DNA of 64,000 bases from positions 1 to 64,000 of the forward strand of contig DVFL01000040.1 in the NCBI GenBank assembly GCA_018713255.1. The letters are read 5' to 3'. How positions within the stretch are numbered: the stretch's first letter is position 1; every line of letters begins with the position of its first letter. A program made the position numbers and the translations under genes. Shown here in pieces: positions 51,724-60,306 of this stretch. Below the pieces are notes generated by a model that did no database searches, was not told where the DNA came from, and worked only from the letters and a program-made list of their open reading frames with translations. This DNA is from Candidatus Cottocaccamicrobium excrementipullorum. GTDB lineage: Bacteria > Bacillota > Clostridia > Lachnospirales > Lachnospiraceae.

Positions 51724-52928
51724 AAAATATGGCTATGGCTTTTTCAGCGATCCGGGTAAACAAAATGCGGTCGATTTTAACCATGCTGGGAATTGTCATC
51801 GGCATCGGTTCGGTGATCTCCATTGTATCAATCGGCGATACGATGCGGAGTCTGTTTGCAGATATCTATAAAGACGTAGGACTGACCCAGGGATATGTCC
51901 AGGTAATGAGCTGGGAGGTGGACGACTGGAGACAAAGCGATATGTTTACCTTAGATGAGATGGAACAGGTAAAAGAGGTGTTCGGGCCGGAGATCGCTTA
52001 TATCGACAGCAGTGCAGGCACCTCGGGAGAAGCTGTATTTGGAAGAAACCGGGTGAATTTCGACTACAGCGGGATTGACTGGAACTACCAGGATGTGCAG
52101 CCGGTAACTGTGGTTTACGGCCGGTACTTGAACGAAGGAGACATTCTGGGACGAAAATGCAGCGCTGTGATGGATGTGGACAGTGCCATGAAGCTTTTCG
52201 GAACGGAAAATGCAGTGGGAAAGGAGTTTCGAACGGCTCTTAACGGGGAAGTCCTGGATTTTACCGTGGTGGGAGTTTACCGCAAAGAGATGAGTCCTTT
52301 CCAGCAGCTGATGATGGGGAACACCGGGGACCGGGGATCGGCTTATATTCCGTATACTCTGCTTACCTGGCCCAACGATTATTTTGATTCTCTTCACGTG
52401 TATGCTGCCGATGGAATCAATATGGAAGATTTTTATAATCGGCTGACGGCTTATGTGGCCAGGATGAAAAACCGAACGGTGGATCAGATTTATACCTACA
52501 CCGCTCTGGAAGAGATGGATTCTGTGGACCAGCTTATGGGAGGATTGTCAGTGGCAGTAGGAGGAATTGCTGCGATCTCCCTGGTGGTAGGAGGAATCGG
52601 CATTATGAATATTATGCTGGTGTCGGTGACGGAGAGGACCCGGGAGATCGGCATCAGAAAAGCTCTTGGGGCCAGGACAAGAGACGTTTTGCTTCAGTTT
52701 CTTACTGAGTCCGCCATTCTCTCCGCCATGGGAGGTATTTTGGGAATTGTTATCGGTGCAGGGCTGGTAAGTTTAGGAGCGGCGGCTCTCCAGGTTCAGG
52801 TGGTGATCAAACCCTCAGTGGTTATTCTGGCGGTGGGATTTTCCGCCCTGGTGGGGATTTTCTTCGGTCTTTATCCTGCGTCAAAGGCAGCCAACGCAGA
52901 TCCCATTGACGCGCTGCGTTATGAATAA
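51714..52928 (+). CDS. MacB/FtsX-like ABC permease
   Basis: This is a permease of 404 aa with four helices. The first is followed by a ~230-residue outside domain (MacB periplasmic core type, SGIDWNYQDVQPVTVVYGRYL), then three helices in the FtsX domain: GIGIMNIMLVSVTERTREIGIRKALGA and GLYPASKAANADPIDALRYE at the end. With the ATPase and adaptor it forms a tripartite-like exporter, though this organism type has no outer membrane. Confidence 0.92.
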   Translation: MLLENMAMAFSAIRVNKMRSILTMLGIVIGIGSVISIVSIGDTMRSLFADIYKDVGLTQGYVQVMSWEVDDWRQSDMFTLDEMEQVKEVFGPEIAYIDSSAGTSGEAVFGRNRVNFDYSGIDWNYQDVQPVTVVYGRYLNEGDILGRKCSAVMDVDSAMKLFGTENAVGKEFRTALNGEVLDFTVVGVYRKEMSPFQQLMMGNTGDRGSAYIPYTLLTWPNDYFDSLHVYAADGINMEDFYNRLTAYVARMKNRTVDQIYTYTALEEMDSVDQLMGGLSVAVGGIAAISLVVGGIGIMNIMLVSVTERTREIGIRKALGARTRDVLLQFLTESAILSAMGGILGIVIGAGLVSLGAAALQVQVVIKPSVVILAVGFSALVGIFFGLYPASKAANADPIDALRYE

Positions 52929-52950
52929 GTTTGAACAAAAAGGGAGAGGA

Positions 52951-52976
52951 AAAGAGCACGTCAGTGCTCTTTTTCT
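52951..52976 (+). terminator. Rho-independent terminator
   Basis: AAAGAGCAC-GTCA-GTGCTCTTTTTC is a perfect stem with a tetraloop and T-run. Confidence 0.92.
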
Positions 52977-53117
52977 TGGTTTGGATTTCTTTTTATTTTC
53001 TAAAGAAAGGGGAGGAATTTCATAACAATTTCATAAATTTTTCCCAGACCCCTCGCAAACTGAAAAAATATATGCTATACTTAATTGATTGTTTTAGAAA
53101 TTAAGAGGAGCTTGACT

Positions 53118-53564
53118 ATGCTGAATGAAGAAAAAATCAGGCTGATGACGGGCATTGCCATGTTTGAAAAGAAGGAGGGAAAGAAAATTTTCCCTTTGAA
53201 CCGATATTTTGAACGGGATTATGTAAGCCGTCATCTGATTGGCGCTTTCTTCGGATATACGGTTTGCTGTCTTTTAGGAGCAGTATTGTGGATATTATAC
53301 CATACGGAAGAATTATTAAGCTCCATCAGTGTGGACATGGCTGTACAGCTGGTTCGCCGGTTTGGGCTTTTTTACGGAATAGGACTGATCATTTACCTGA
53401 TTCTGGTTGCTTATGTCAGCCGAAAGCGTTATGCTTATGCCAGAGGCGGCATGCGGGTTTATCTGGCTAAGCTGAAGCGGCTGGAAAAGCGCTATGAACA
53501 CCAGAACAGAGTAAAGGAGATCGCAAAGGAGGATACCGGACATGATGGGGCTTCTGGTGTTTAA
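53118..53564 (+). CDS. Uncharacterised membrane protein with two helices, upstream of cdaA
   Basis: This 148-aa protein has two clear membrane segments (GAFFGYTVCCLLGAVLWILY and LFYGIGLIIYLILVAYVS) and a basic, coiled-coil-prone C-terminus (LAKLKRLEKRYEHQNRVKE). I do not recognise a family. AAGAGGAGCTTGACT and ATG 53118 are used; the track start at 53085 lies at the TATACT promoter. It overlaps the next membrane gene by 23 bases, so the two are coupled and probably act together, perhaps with CdaA. Confidence 0.75.
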   Translation: MLNEEKIRLMTGIAMFEKKEGKKIFPLNRYFERDYVSRHLIGAFFGYTVCCLLGAVLWILYHTEELLSSISVDMAVQLVRRFGLFYGIGLIIYLILVAYVSRKRYAYARGGMRVYLAKLKRLEKRYEHQNRVKEIAKEDTGHDGASGV

Positions 53565-54477
53565 AGAACGGCTGAGGGCCTTTTATGGAAGGCACAGCCT
53601 GGTAATTAATCCGATATTGAAATTTTTGCTGGCAGCGGTGTCTATTCTGCTGCTGGACCTTAATTTGGGATACATGACCTGGATGACCAGTCCTGTTATT
53701 TTGCTGGCTCTGAGTTTGGTATGTGCCTTTACGCCTCTGGCGATGACCACCTTTATCACAGCTTTGGTTATGCTGGCCCATTTGTATGGCTTATGTCTGG
53801 AGATGGCCGCGGTAGCCGGCATCCTTGTGCTGGTGGTGACTATATTGTACGGAGGTTTTCAGCCGGGAAACTCCATTTTGATGGTGATCGTTCCCCTGTT
53901 GTTTTTCTTAAAGATACCATACGTTGCACCGCTGATTCTGGGCCTGTCCTTCGGGCTTTCTGCAGTCATTCCCATGAGTATCGGCATATTTATGTATTAT
54001 CTGATTGTGTATGCCAGTCAAAATGCAGGAGTGCTGGCGGGGGCCGATACGGTGGATATTGCTCAGAAATATACCCAGATTCTGGACAGCTTATTTACCA
54101 ATTCAGAGATGGTAATGATGATTGCAGCTTTTGCCGCGGCTCTGCTGGTAGTGCTGTTTGTGCGTAATCTGGCGATTGATTATGCCTGGACCATTGCCAC
54201 GGCTGCAGGAACGGTTGTGCTTCTTGCCGTGATTTTTATTGGAAGCTCCAGCATGGAGATCAGCTTTCCCCTTGCAGAATTGAGTGCGGGGATTCTGGTG
54301 TCTGTTGTTCTGGCTTTTATTTACCAGTTTTTCGCATTTGCTGTGGATTATACCAGAACAGAATTTCTGCAGTTTGAAGACGATGACTATTATTATTATG
54401 TAAAGGCGGTTCCTAAGATCGCTGTTTCTGCCCCGGATGTTAAGGTGCAGAGAATTAATAAACGGAAAGATTCCTAA
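53542..54477 (+). CDS. Uncharacterised polytopic membrane protein, upstream of cdaA
   Basis: This 311-aa protein has about eight hydrophobic helices. A charged tail (FLQFEDDDYYYYVKAVPKIAV) lies on the cytoplasmic side with an unusual run of acidic residues and tyrosines. I cannot name a family. It is translationally coupled to the gene before it and followed at 28 bases by cdaA. ATG 53542 or 53545 may be used; AAAGGAGGATACC precedes both. Confidence 0.75.
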   Translation: MMGLLVFKERLRAFYGRHSLVINPILKFLLAAVSILLLDLNLGYMTWMTSPVILLALSLVCAFTPLAMTTFITALVMLAHLYGLCLEMAAVAGILVLVVTILYGGFQPGNSILMVIVPLLFFLKIPYVAPLILGLSFGLSAVIPMSIGIFMYYLIVYASQNAGVLAGADTVDIAQKYTQILDSLFTNSEMVMMIAAFAAALLVVLFVRNLAIDYAWTIATAAGTVVLLAVIFIGSSSMEISFPLAELSAGILVSVVLAFIYQFFAFAVDYTRTEFLQFEDDDYYYYVKAVPKIAVSAPDVKVQRINKRKDS

Positions 54478-54504
54478 GGGGTTGGGAAAGGAGGAGATGG
54501 CGCC

Positions 54505-55380
54505 ATGGCGGAGCTGATGGACAGATTTGGTTCCTGGATGTGGTTTTTGCCCCGGATCAGCATTTCGAATCTGGTGGAGATTGTGATTATTACAGTCTTG
54601 ATTTACGAACTGCTGCTCTGGATTAAAAATACCCGTGCCTGGACATTACTAAAAGGCCTGGTTGTCATTTTGGTATTTACGCTTTTTGCGGCAATATTTG
54701 AACTGCGCACCATTTTGTGGATTATTGAGAGGACGGCGACCATCGCGGCCACGGCTCTTCTTGTGATCTTTCAGCCTGAGTTAAGAAAGGCGTTGGAGCA
54801 GTTGGGCAGCCAGAAGATTATTACCAATATTCTCTCCTTCGATGATGGAAAGGACGGCTCCGGCTTTAGCGAGAAAACCATCAATGAAATTGTACGGGCT
54901 ACTTTTGAGATGGCGAAAGTGAAAACAGGAGCATTGATGGTCATCGAGCGGGGAGATTCTTTGAAGGAAATCGAGCGCACCGGTATTGAGATCAACGGTT
55001 TGGTTTCCAGTCAGCTTTTGATTAATATTTTTGAACATAACACTCCCCTTCATGACGGCGCGGTGGTGATCTGCGGCAACCGGGTAACGGCAGCCACCTG
55101 CTACCTTCCCCTGTCGGATAATATGACCATCAGCAAGGATCTGGGAACCAGGCATCGGGCTGCAGTGGGAATTTCTGAGGTGACAGACAGCCTGACGGTG
55201 GTGGTTTCTGAGGAGACCGGCCGGGTTTCCGTGGCAGAGAGAGGAAAGCTTACCCGAATAGGAGACGGCGAAACTTTGCGGACTCTGTTGTCTGGCAAGG
55301 TTGGGGAGGATTCTTCTTCTGGCAGCAGATTTAAGTTATGGAAGGGAAGGCTGAAGAATGAAAATAAAAATCACGCATAA
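54505..55380 (+). CDS. cdaA: Diadenylate cyclase CdaA
   Basis: This membrane enzyme makes c-di-AMP from two ATP. Three N-terminal helices (about 20-85) precede the DAC domain. The substrate and metal motifs are HDGAVVICGNRV (DGA) and GTRHRAAVGISE (RHR). Length 291 aa is slightly longer than the usual ~275, due to a Ser/Lys-rich tail. It overlaps cdaR by 23 bases, the conserved arrangement. c-di-AMP controls potassium and osmolyte balance and wall homeostasis. Confidence 0.95.
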   Translation: MAELMDRFGSWMWFLPRISISNLVEIVIITVLIYELLLWIKNTRAWTLLKGLVVILVFTLFAAIFELRTILWIIERTATIAATALLVIFQPELRKALEQLGSQKIITNILSFDDGKDGSGFSEKTINEIVRATFEMAKVKTGALMVIERGDSLKEIERTGIEINGLVSSQLLINIFEHNTPLHDGAVVICGNRVTAATCYLPLSDNMTISKDLGTRHRAAVGISEVTDSLTVVVSEETGRVSVAERGKLTRIGDGETLRTLLSGKVGEDSSSGSRFKLWKGRLKNENKNHA

Positions 55381-56740
55381 TCTGGGCCTTAAAATTATTT
55401 CTGTCATTGTAGCCTTTCTGATCTGGCTGATTGTGGTGAATGTTTCGAATCCCAGTATGGATGAAACCATAAGCATTCCCCTGGAAGTACGAAACGGAGA
55501 TGTTCTGACGAACGCCGGCCTGGCCTATGAGATAGAAGGAAACCGTACTTCAGTAACTGTAACCTGTACAGCCAGAATACAAGACCAGAGCAATATCAGC
55601 CGGGCAGATTTCCAGGCTTATATTGACTTGGCGGATTATTATCCGGCTACCGGCACCGTTCCGGTGTATGTTGAGGTATTGAACAACAAAGAGAGTTTGA
55701 TCCAGTCTGTGTCTGTCAGGCCGTCTGTTCTTCGGGTGCACACAGAAGAGATTCAAACCAAGGATTTTGATTTGATTGCCAATACGGTAGGCGGGGAGGC
55801 GGCTGGTTATAATGTGGACAGCATAGAACTGACGCCTTCGATGGTTACGGTGAAAGCTCCGGAATCGGTGATGGGGCGGATCAGTTCTGTGGGAGTAGAG
55901 ATTAATACTGAGGGAATATCCAGCGATATTTCCGGTACTGCGGCTCCCGTATTTTATGATGCAAATGGAAATTCCATGAACCTTGGAGAGGAAGCTAAGG
56001 TAGATGTGGAGGAGATTGATTATTACGTTCATGTGGTAGAATCGAAAACCATGACGTTGGATTTCCAGGTGGGCGGCCAGCCGGCGGAAGGGTATCGGTA
56101 TACCGGCCTGGAAGCTTCTGCAGAGGCGGTTAACGTTACTGGTCCTCATGATATTGTGGCGGCGGTGGATACGATTACCATCCCTGCCGATGTGCTGAGT
56201 GTAGAAGGCGCCACCAGCGACCGGACTTACACAGTGGATGTGGAAGATTACCTTCCAGACCCGGAAAACATGAGCATACCCTGGGATAGCCAGGTTACCA
56301 TAACCTTAAGGGTTCAGCGCCTTGAGCGAAGAACCCTGGAGATTTCTACCAACCGAATTATTCAGGAAGGCGGTCAGGATAATTATCATTATACCTTTGA
56401 TCAGGCTTCCATTGATGTAACGGTGGAAGGCCTTCCAGAAGAGCTGGAGGGACTGGAGGCATCTGATCTGATTATGGAAATGGATGTATCTCAGATGGGA
56501 ATCGGCTCCTATGCTGGGGAGCTGACCTTTGATGGACTGCCAGACGGCGTCCAGGTGGTAGATTATTCAGATTTCCATGTTCTGATCAGCTCCAGAGAAA
56601 TCGGCCCAGGCGTAAGCTCTGCTCCTGCAACTAGTGAGGCGGGAGGAGAAACCACTTCTGCTGCAGAGACCGTTGAGGCGGCAGCACAAGAAAGCAGCAT
56701 AGAACAAACAGAAAGCGGCAGCGAGACGGCTGCCCAGTAA
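55358..56740 (+). CDS. cdaR: CdaA regulator CdaR (YbbR-domain protein)
   Basis: This is a membrane-anchored outside protein that modulates CdaA. One N-terminal helix (GLKIISVIVAFLIWLIVVNVS) is followed by several YbbR repeats with recurring VTVKAPESVMGRISSV and VNVTGPHDIVAAVDTI wording; about four repeats fit within 460 aa. The C-terminus is a low-complexity Ser/Glu/Thr/Ala tail (about residues 415-460). It is 13 bases ahead of ptsH. Confidence 0.9.
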   Translation: MKIKITHNLGLKIISVIVAFLIWLIVVNVSNPSMDETISIPLEVRNGDVLTNAGLAYEIEGNRTSVTVTCTARIQDQSNISRADFQAYIDLADYYPATGTVPVYVEVLNNKESLIQSVSVRPSVLRVHTEEIQTKDFDLIANTVGGEAAGYNVDSIELTPSMVTVKAPESVMGRISSVGVEINTEGISSDISGTAAPVFYDANGNSMNLGEEAKVDVEEIDYYVHVVESKTMTLDFQVGGQPAEGYRYTGLEASAEAVNVTGPHDIVAAVDTITIPADVLSVEGATSDRTYTVDVEDYLPDPENMSIPWDSQVTITLRVQRLERRTLEISTNRIIQEGGQDNYHYTFDQASIDVTVEGLPEELEGLEASDLIMEMDVSQMGIGSYAGELTFDGLPDGVQVVDYSDFHVLISSREIGPGVSSAPATSEAGGETTSAAETVEAAAQESSIEQTESGSETAAQ

Positions 56741-56753
56741 CGGAGGGATAAGG

Positions 56754-57017
56754 ATGGTTAGTGAAAAAGTAGTAATCAAAAATCCAAGCGGATTGCATTT
56801 ACGTCCGGCAGGACTTCTCTGCAAGGAGGCAATCAAATATAAATCTTCTATTAATTTCCGGTTCCAGAATACTACGGCGAATGCAAAAAGTGTGCTTAGT
56901 GTATTGGGAGCATGCATTAAGTGCGGCAATGAGCTGGAGTTTATCTGCGAGGGAGAGGATGAGAAGGAAGCTCTGGCTGCGATGATCAAGCTTGTGAATG
57001 ACGGTCTGGGTGAGTAG
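56754..57017 (+). CDS. ptsH: Phosphocarrier protein HPr
   Basis: HPr passes phosphate from Enzyme I to the sugar-specific EII proteins. His15 lies in NPSGLHLRPAG and the regulatory Ser46 in NAKSVLSVLGACIKCG, so it should also be a target of HPr kinase in catabolite control. Length 87 aa is standard. GGAGGGATAAGG precedes the ATG. TAG stop. Confidence 0.95.
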   Translation: MVSEKVVIKNPSGLHLRPAGLLCKEAIKYKSSINFRFQNTTANAKSVLSVLGACIKCGNELEFICEGEDEKEALAAMIKLVNDGLGE

Positions 57018-57025
57018 AAGGGAAC

Positions 57026-57046
57026 TGCCCTTGGCAACCAGGGCAT
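57026..57046 (+). other. Hairpin between ptsH and ptsI
   Basis: TGCCCT and AGGGCA pair across a short loop. No T-run follows; it may set the HPr to EI ratio by partial attenuation or mRNA protection. Confidence 0.4.
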
Positions 57047-57116
57047 GAAAAAGCAAAACCGAGAGAGTAAAAACATCTTTCTCTGGGGATAGATAATTAA
57101 TGAGGAGGTAGTGTTT

Positions 57117-58829
57117 ATGTACAAGGGTACAGGCGCATCGGCCGGAATCGGCATTGGAAATGCAGTGATTGTAGAAGAGAAGGAACTGGTGATCAAGAGG
57201 GAGACCATCAATGATCCGGATCAGGAGATTCAGCGCTTTAAGGGGGCGCTGGAGGAAAGCATGAAGCAGACGGAGGCTTTGGCAGCCGACCTGGAGAAAC
57301 GGGTAGGAGAGAAGGAAGCGGAGATTCTGAAGGGCCATATTATGCTTTTGTCAGATCCTATGCTGGTGGGAGAGATCCAGAATAATATCCAGAATGAGAA
57401 GGTCAATGCGGAATTTGCCATTGAAACGGTGTGCACCATGTATGCAGATATGTTCGCCTCGATGGGAGACGAGCTGATGCAGCAGAGAGCCACGGATATG
57501 CGGGATATTAAAACCAGAATGCAGAAAGTTCTTTTGGGAGTGGAGTCAGTAGATATTGCTTCTCTGCCGGAGGGAACGGTAATTGTAGCCAAAGATCTTA
57601 CGCCTTCCATGACTGCCGGCATTAACCCGGCGAATGTGTCCGGTATTGTGACAGAGCTTGGCGGCCGGACTTCACACAGTGCGATCCTGGCCAGAGCGTT
57701 GGAGATTCCTGCTGTTGTGGCCTTAAGCGGAATTTTGGATAACGTAAGCAATGGAGATGCTCTGGTGCTGGATGGAACCGAAGGCACGGTGCTGGTCAAT
57801 CCTGAAGAGCCGGTGCTTAAGGAATATCAGGACAAGCGGGAGGCTTTCTTAAAAGAAAAGAAAGAGCTGGAGCAGTATATAGGCAAGCCTTCTGTTACCA
57901 AGGATGGCGTTAAAGTAGAGGTAGTGGCGAATATTGGAAAACCGGAGGATGTGGATAAAGTTCTCCAGTATGACGGCGAAGGAGTGGGCTTGTTCAGAAC
58001 GGAATTTCTGTTCATGGACAGAGATTCCATGCCTACGGAAGAGGAGCAGTTTGAGGCCTATCGGAAGGTAGCGGTTGCCATGGACGGCAAACCGGTTATT
58101 ATCCGTACCCTGGATATCGGCGGTGACAAGGAAATTCCTTATATGGGGCTTAAAAAGGATGAGAATCCTTTCCTTGGTTACCGGGCAGTGCGGTTCTGTC
58201 TGGACCGGAAGGATGATGTATATCGTCCGCAGTTAAGAGCTCTTCTTCGGGCAAGCGCATACGGCAATATTAAGATCATGATTCCCCTGGTGACCTGCAT
58301 TGAAGAGTACCGTCAGGTAAAAGCGCTTGTCCATGAGATTATGGCGGAACTGGACAAGGAAGGAATTGCCTACAATAAAAACATTGATCTGGGAATTATG
58401 GTGGAAACGGCTGCCGCTTCGTTGATTGCAGATATTTTTGCCAAGGAAGTAGACTTCTTCAGCATCGGAACCAACGATCTGACCCAGTATACCATGTCGG
58501 TAGACAGAGGAAATGATAAGGTTTCCTACTTGTATTCCACCTTCAATCCTGCAGTGCTGCGCAGCATTAAGCGGATTATTACCTGTGCAAGAGAAGCGGG
58601 AATTATGGTAGGCATGTGCGGTGAGGCGGCAAGCGATCCGATGATGATCCCGCTGCTGCTGGCCTTCGGCTTAAACGAGTTCAGCATGAGTCCTTCTGCG
58701 ATCTTAAGAGCCAGAAAGATGATTACCCAGTACAGCACGAAAGAGCTTCAGGAAGTGGCGGATAAGGCCATGAGTTTTGCTACCACGGCGGAAGTAGAAA
58801 ATTATATGAGAGAGTTTATCAGCAAATGA
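57117..58829 (+). CDS. ptsI: PTS Enzyme I
   Basis: Enzyme I autophosphorylates with phosphoenolpyruvate and phosphorylates HPr. The active His is in GGRTSHSAILARALEIPAVV (about 190). The C-terminal TIM barrel has GLFRTEFLFMDRDSMPTEEEQ, RTLDIGGDKEIPY, and FSIGTNDLTQYTMSVDRGND with GMCGEAASDP. ATG 57117 after GAGGAGGTAGTGTTT gives 570 aa. The stop overlaps the ATG of the following membrane gene. Confidence 0.95.
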   Translation: MYKGTGASAGIGIGNAVIVEEKELVIKRETINDPDQEIQRFKGALEESMKQTEALAADLEKRVGEKEAEILKGHIMLLSDPMLVGEIQNNIQNEKVNAEFAIETVCTMYADMFASMGDELMQQRATDMRDIKTRMQKVLLGVESVDIASLPEGTVIVAKDLTPSMTAGINPANVSGIVTELGGRTSHSAILARALEIPAVVALSGILDNVSNGDALVLDGTEGTVLVNPEEPVLKEYQDKREAFLKEKKELEQYIGKPSVTKDGVKVEVVANIGKPEDVDKVLQYDGEGVGLFRTEFLFMDRDSMPTEEEQFEAYRKVAVAMDGKPVIIRTLDIGGDKEIPYMGLKKDENPFLGYRAVRFCLDRKDDVYRPQLRALLRASAYGNIKIMIPLVTCIEEYRQVKALVHEIMAELDKEGIAYNKNIDLGIMVETAAASLIADIFAKEVDFFSIGTNDLTQYTMSVDRGNDKVSYLYSTFNPAVLRSIKRIITCAREAGIMVGMCGEAASDPMMIPLLLAFGLNEFSMSPSAILRARKMITQYSTKELQEVADKAMSFATTAEVENYMREFISK

Positions 58830-60154
58830 TTATCTATTTAATCAGTTATTGTCTGTGCTTTATGTTGGCCAGGGTCGGATGGTTTATTCCATCCGGCCTG
58901 GTTTTAATTGCCGGAGCGTTGTTTCTGTATTGGAAGGATTACAGGGCTTCCGGCAATCTGATTCATCTGCGGGGACTGTTCTGCCTGTTTTTTGCGGGGG
59001 GTCAGGGAATTTCCTGTATGAAGCTGAGCCGGCTCCAGGGGCAGTGGAGTTTGATGACCTGGGCTTGCTTCCTGGCGGCAGTTTTGTGCTTTTCTGGAGC
59101 TTTTCAGGGAGTAAGCCAGTGGCTGGGACCGGTTCGGGGACCTCATTGGCTGAAAAAGCAGGCCAGGGGAGGGGGAGATATTCTTCCGGAAGGAAAGGCC
59201 AGAGCGCTGCGCCTTTACCGCAGGCCGCTGTTTTTTTCCATGGGGGCAGTGACGGCAGTTTCATTGGGGGCCTTTCTCATTGAGGCGGCAGTTCTTGGCT
59301 ACATTCCTTTTTTTCTTCGGGGAGTGCCCCATGCTTATTCTTATTTTCACATCAGCGGTCTCCATTATTTTACGGTATCCTGCGTGCTGGAGCCGTCGCT
59401 GTATGTGCTGTATCTGCTGGCTGGCGGAGAACGGAGCAGGTGGAAAAAGGCAATGGCGGCAGGATTTACGGTGATCTGCCTTTTCATTCCCATTTTATGC
59501 GTGTCACGGTTTCAGTTGATTTTTGCAGTGGGAATGGCGGTATTTACCTTTATTGCCGTAAATCACCGAATCCGCATATATCAGGCGGCTGTTTTGGTGT
59601 GTTTGATGATCCCGCTTTATGTGGTGCTGACCATAGCCAGGAGCCATGATGTAGCTTATTTAAACGGCATTTTTGAGATGAAAAACAGCGGGATGCCTAT
59701 TTTTATCACCCAGCCCTATATGTACATTGCCAATAATTACGATAATTTTAACTGTCTGGTGGAGGAGCTTCCCCGGCACAGTATGGGACTTCGCATGCTG
59801 TTCCCTTTGTGGGCTCTTACGGGATTGAAATTTTTGGTTCCTCAGCTGGTAAACTTCCCGATTTATGTGGACAAAGAAGAGCTTACTACCTTAACCTTGA
59901 TTTATGATGCGTATTACGATTTTGGAATTCTTGGCGTAGCTCTTTTTTGCTGTATCCTTGGAGGCATCTGTGCTCTTTTGGTATGGGAGCTTAGTCAGAT
60001 GAGAAATCCGGTGGGATATATGATTTACGCTCAGGCAGCCATGTATATGACCTTGTCCTTTTTTACCACCTGGTTTTCTAATCCTGCCACCTGGTTTTAT
60101 TTAGGGGTTACAGTAATCATTTATTTATTCTGCCGCTACCGGCAGGGATTGTGA
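58826..60154 (+). CDS. Oligosaccharide repeat-unit polymerase-like membrane protein
   Basis: This 442-aa membrane protein has about 11-12 helices with a larger outside loop between the last ones (FIYVDKEELTT region). VSRFQLIFAVGMAVFTFIAVNHR and SHDVAYLNGIFEMKN resemble the Wzy-like O-antigen or capsule polymerase group. Neighbouring glycosyltransferases are absent, so the polymer cannot be deduced. It is fused to the ptsI transcript through a 4-bp overlap, an unusual partner. Confidence 0.72.
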   Translation: MIIYLISYCLCFMLARVGWFIPSGLVLIAGALFLYWKDYRASGNLIHLRGLFCLFFAGGQGISCMKLSRLQGQWSLMTWACFLAAVLCFSGAFQGVSQWLGPVRGPHWLKKQARGGGDILPEGKARALRLYRRPLFFSMGAVTAVSLGAFLIEAAVLGYIPFFLRGVPHAYSYFHISGLHYFTVSCVLEPSLYVLYLLAGGERSRWKKAMAAGFTVICLFIPILCVSRFQLIFAVGMAVFTFIAVNHRIRIYQAAVLVCLMIPLYVVLTIARSHDVAYLNGIFEMKNSGMPIFITQPYMYIANNYDNFNCLVEELPRHSMGLRMLFPLWALTGLKFLVPQLVNFPIYVDKEELTTLTLIYDAYYDFGILGVALFCCILGGICALLVWELSQMRNPVGYMIYAQAAMYMTLSFFTTWFSNPATWFYLGVTVIIYLFCRYRQGL

Positions 60155-60228
60155 CTGGAGAAAAATTCTCAGCAGATGAAAGGGGCAGCTTATTGATAAT
60201 TGTTTCACAATAAATACGGAAACAGGTG

Positions 60229-60257
60229 TTGACGAAAGAGTCCAGAGTTGGTATATT
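60229..60257 (+). promoter_or_regulatory. pflB promoter
   Basis: TTGACG (60229-60234) and TATATT (60252-60257) are 17 bases apart. An ATTG-TTTCA-CAAT pair lies upstream at about 60199-60212 and might bind a redox regulator such as Rex; the match to the Rex consensus is weak. Confidence 0.65.
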
Positions 60258-60306
60258 GTATACACAGGCAATGTTAATTGTTTTTTTTATAGGAGGACAG
60301 ATTAAT

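Noticed and set aside
60190-60215. Rex binding site before pflB
   Set aside because: The ATTG/CAAT pair is too short and departs too far from the TTGTTAA..TTAACAA consensus to be called.
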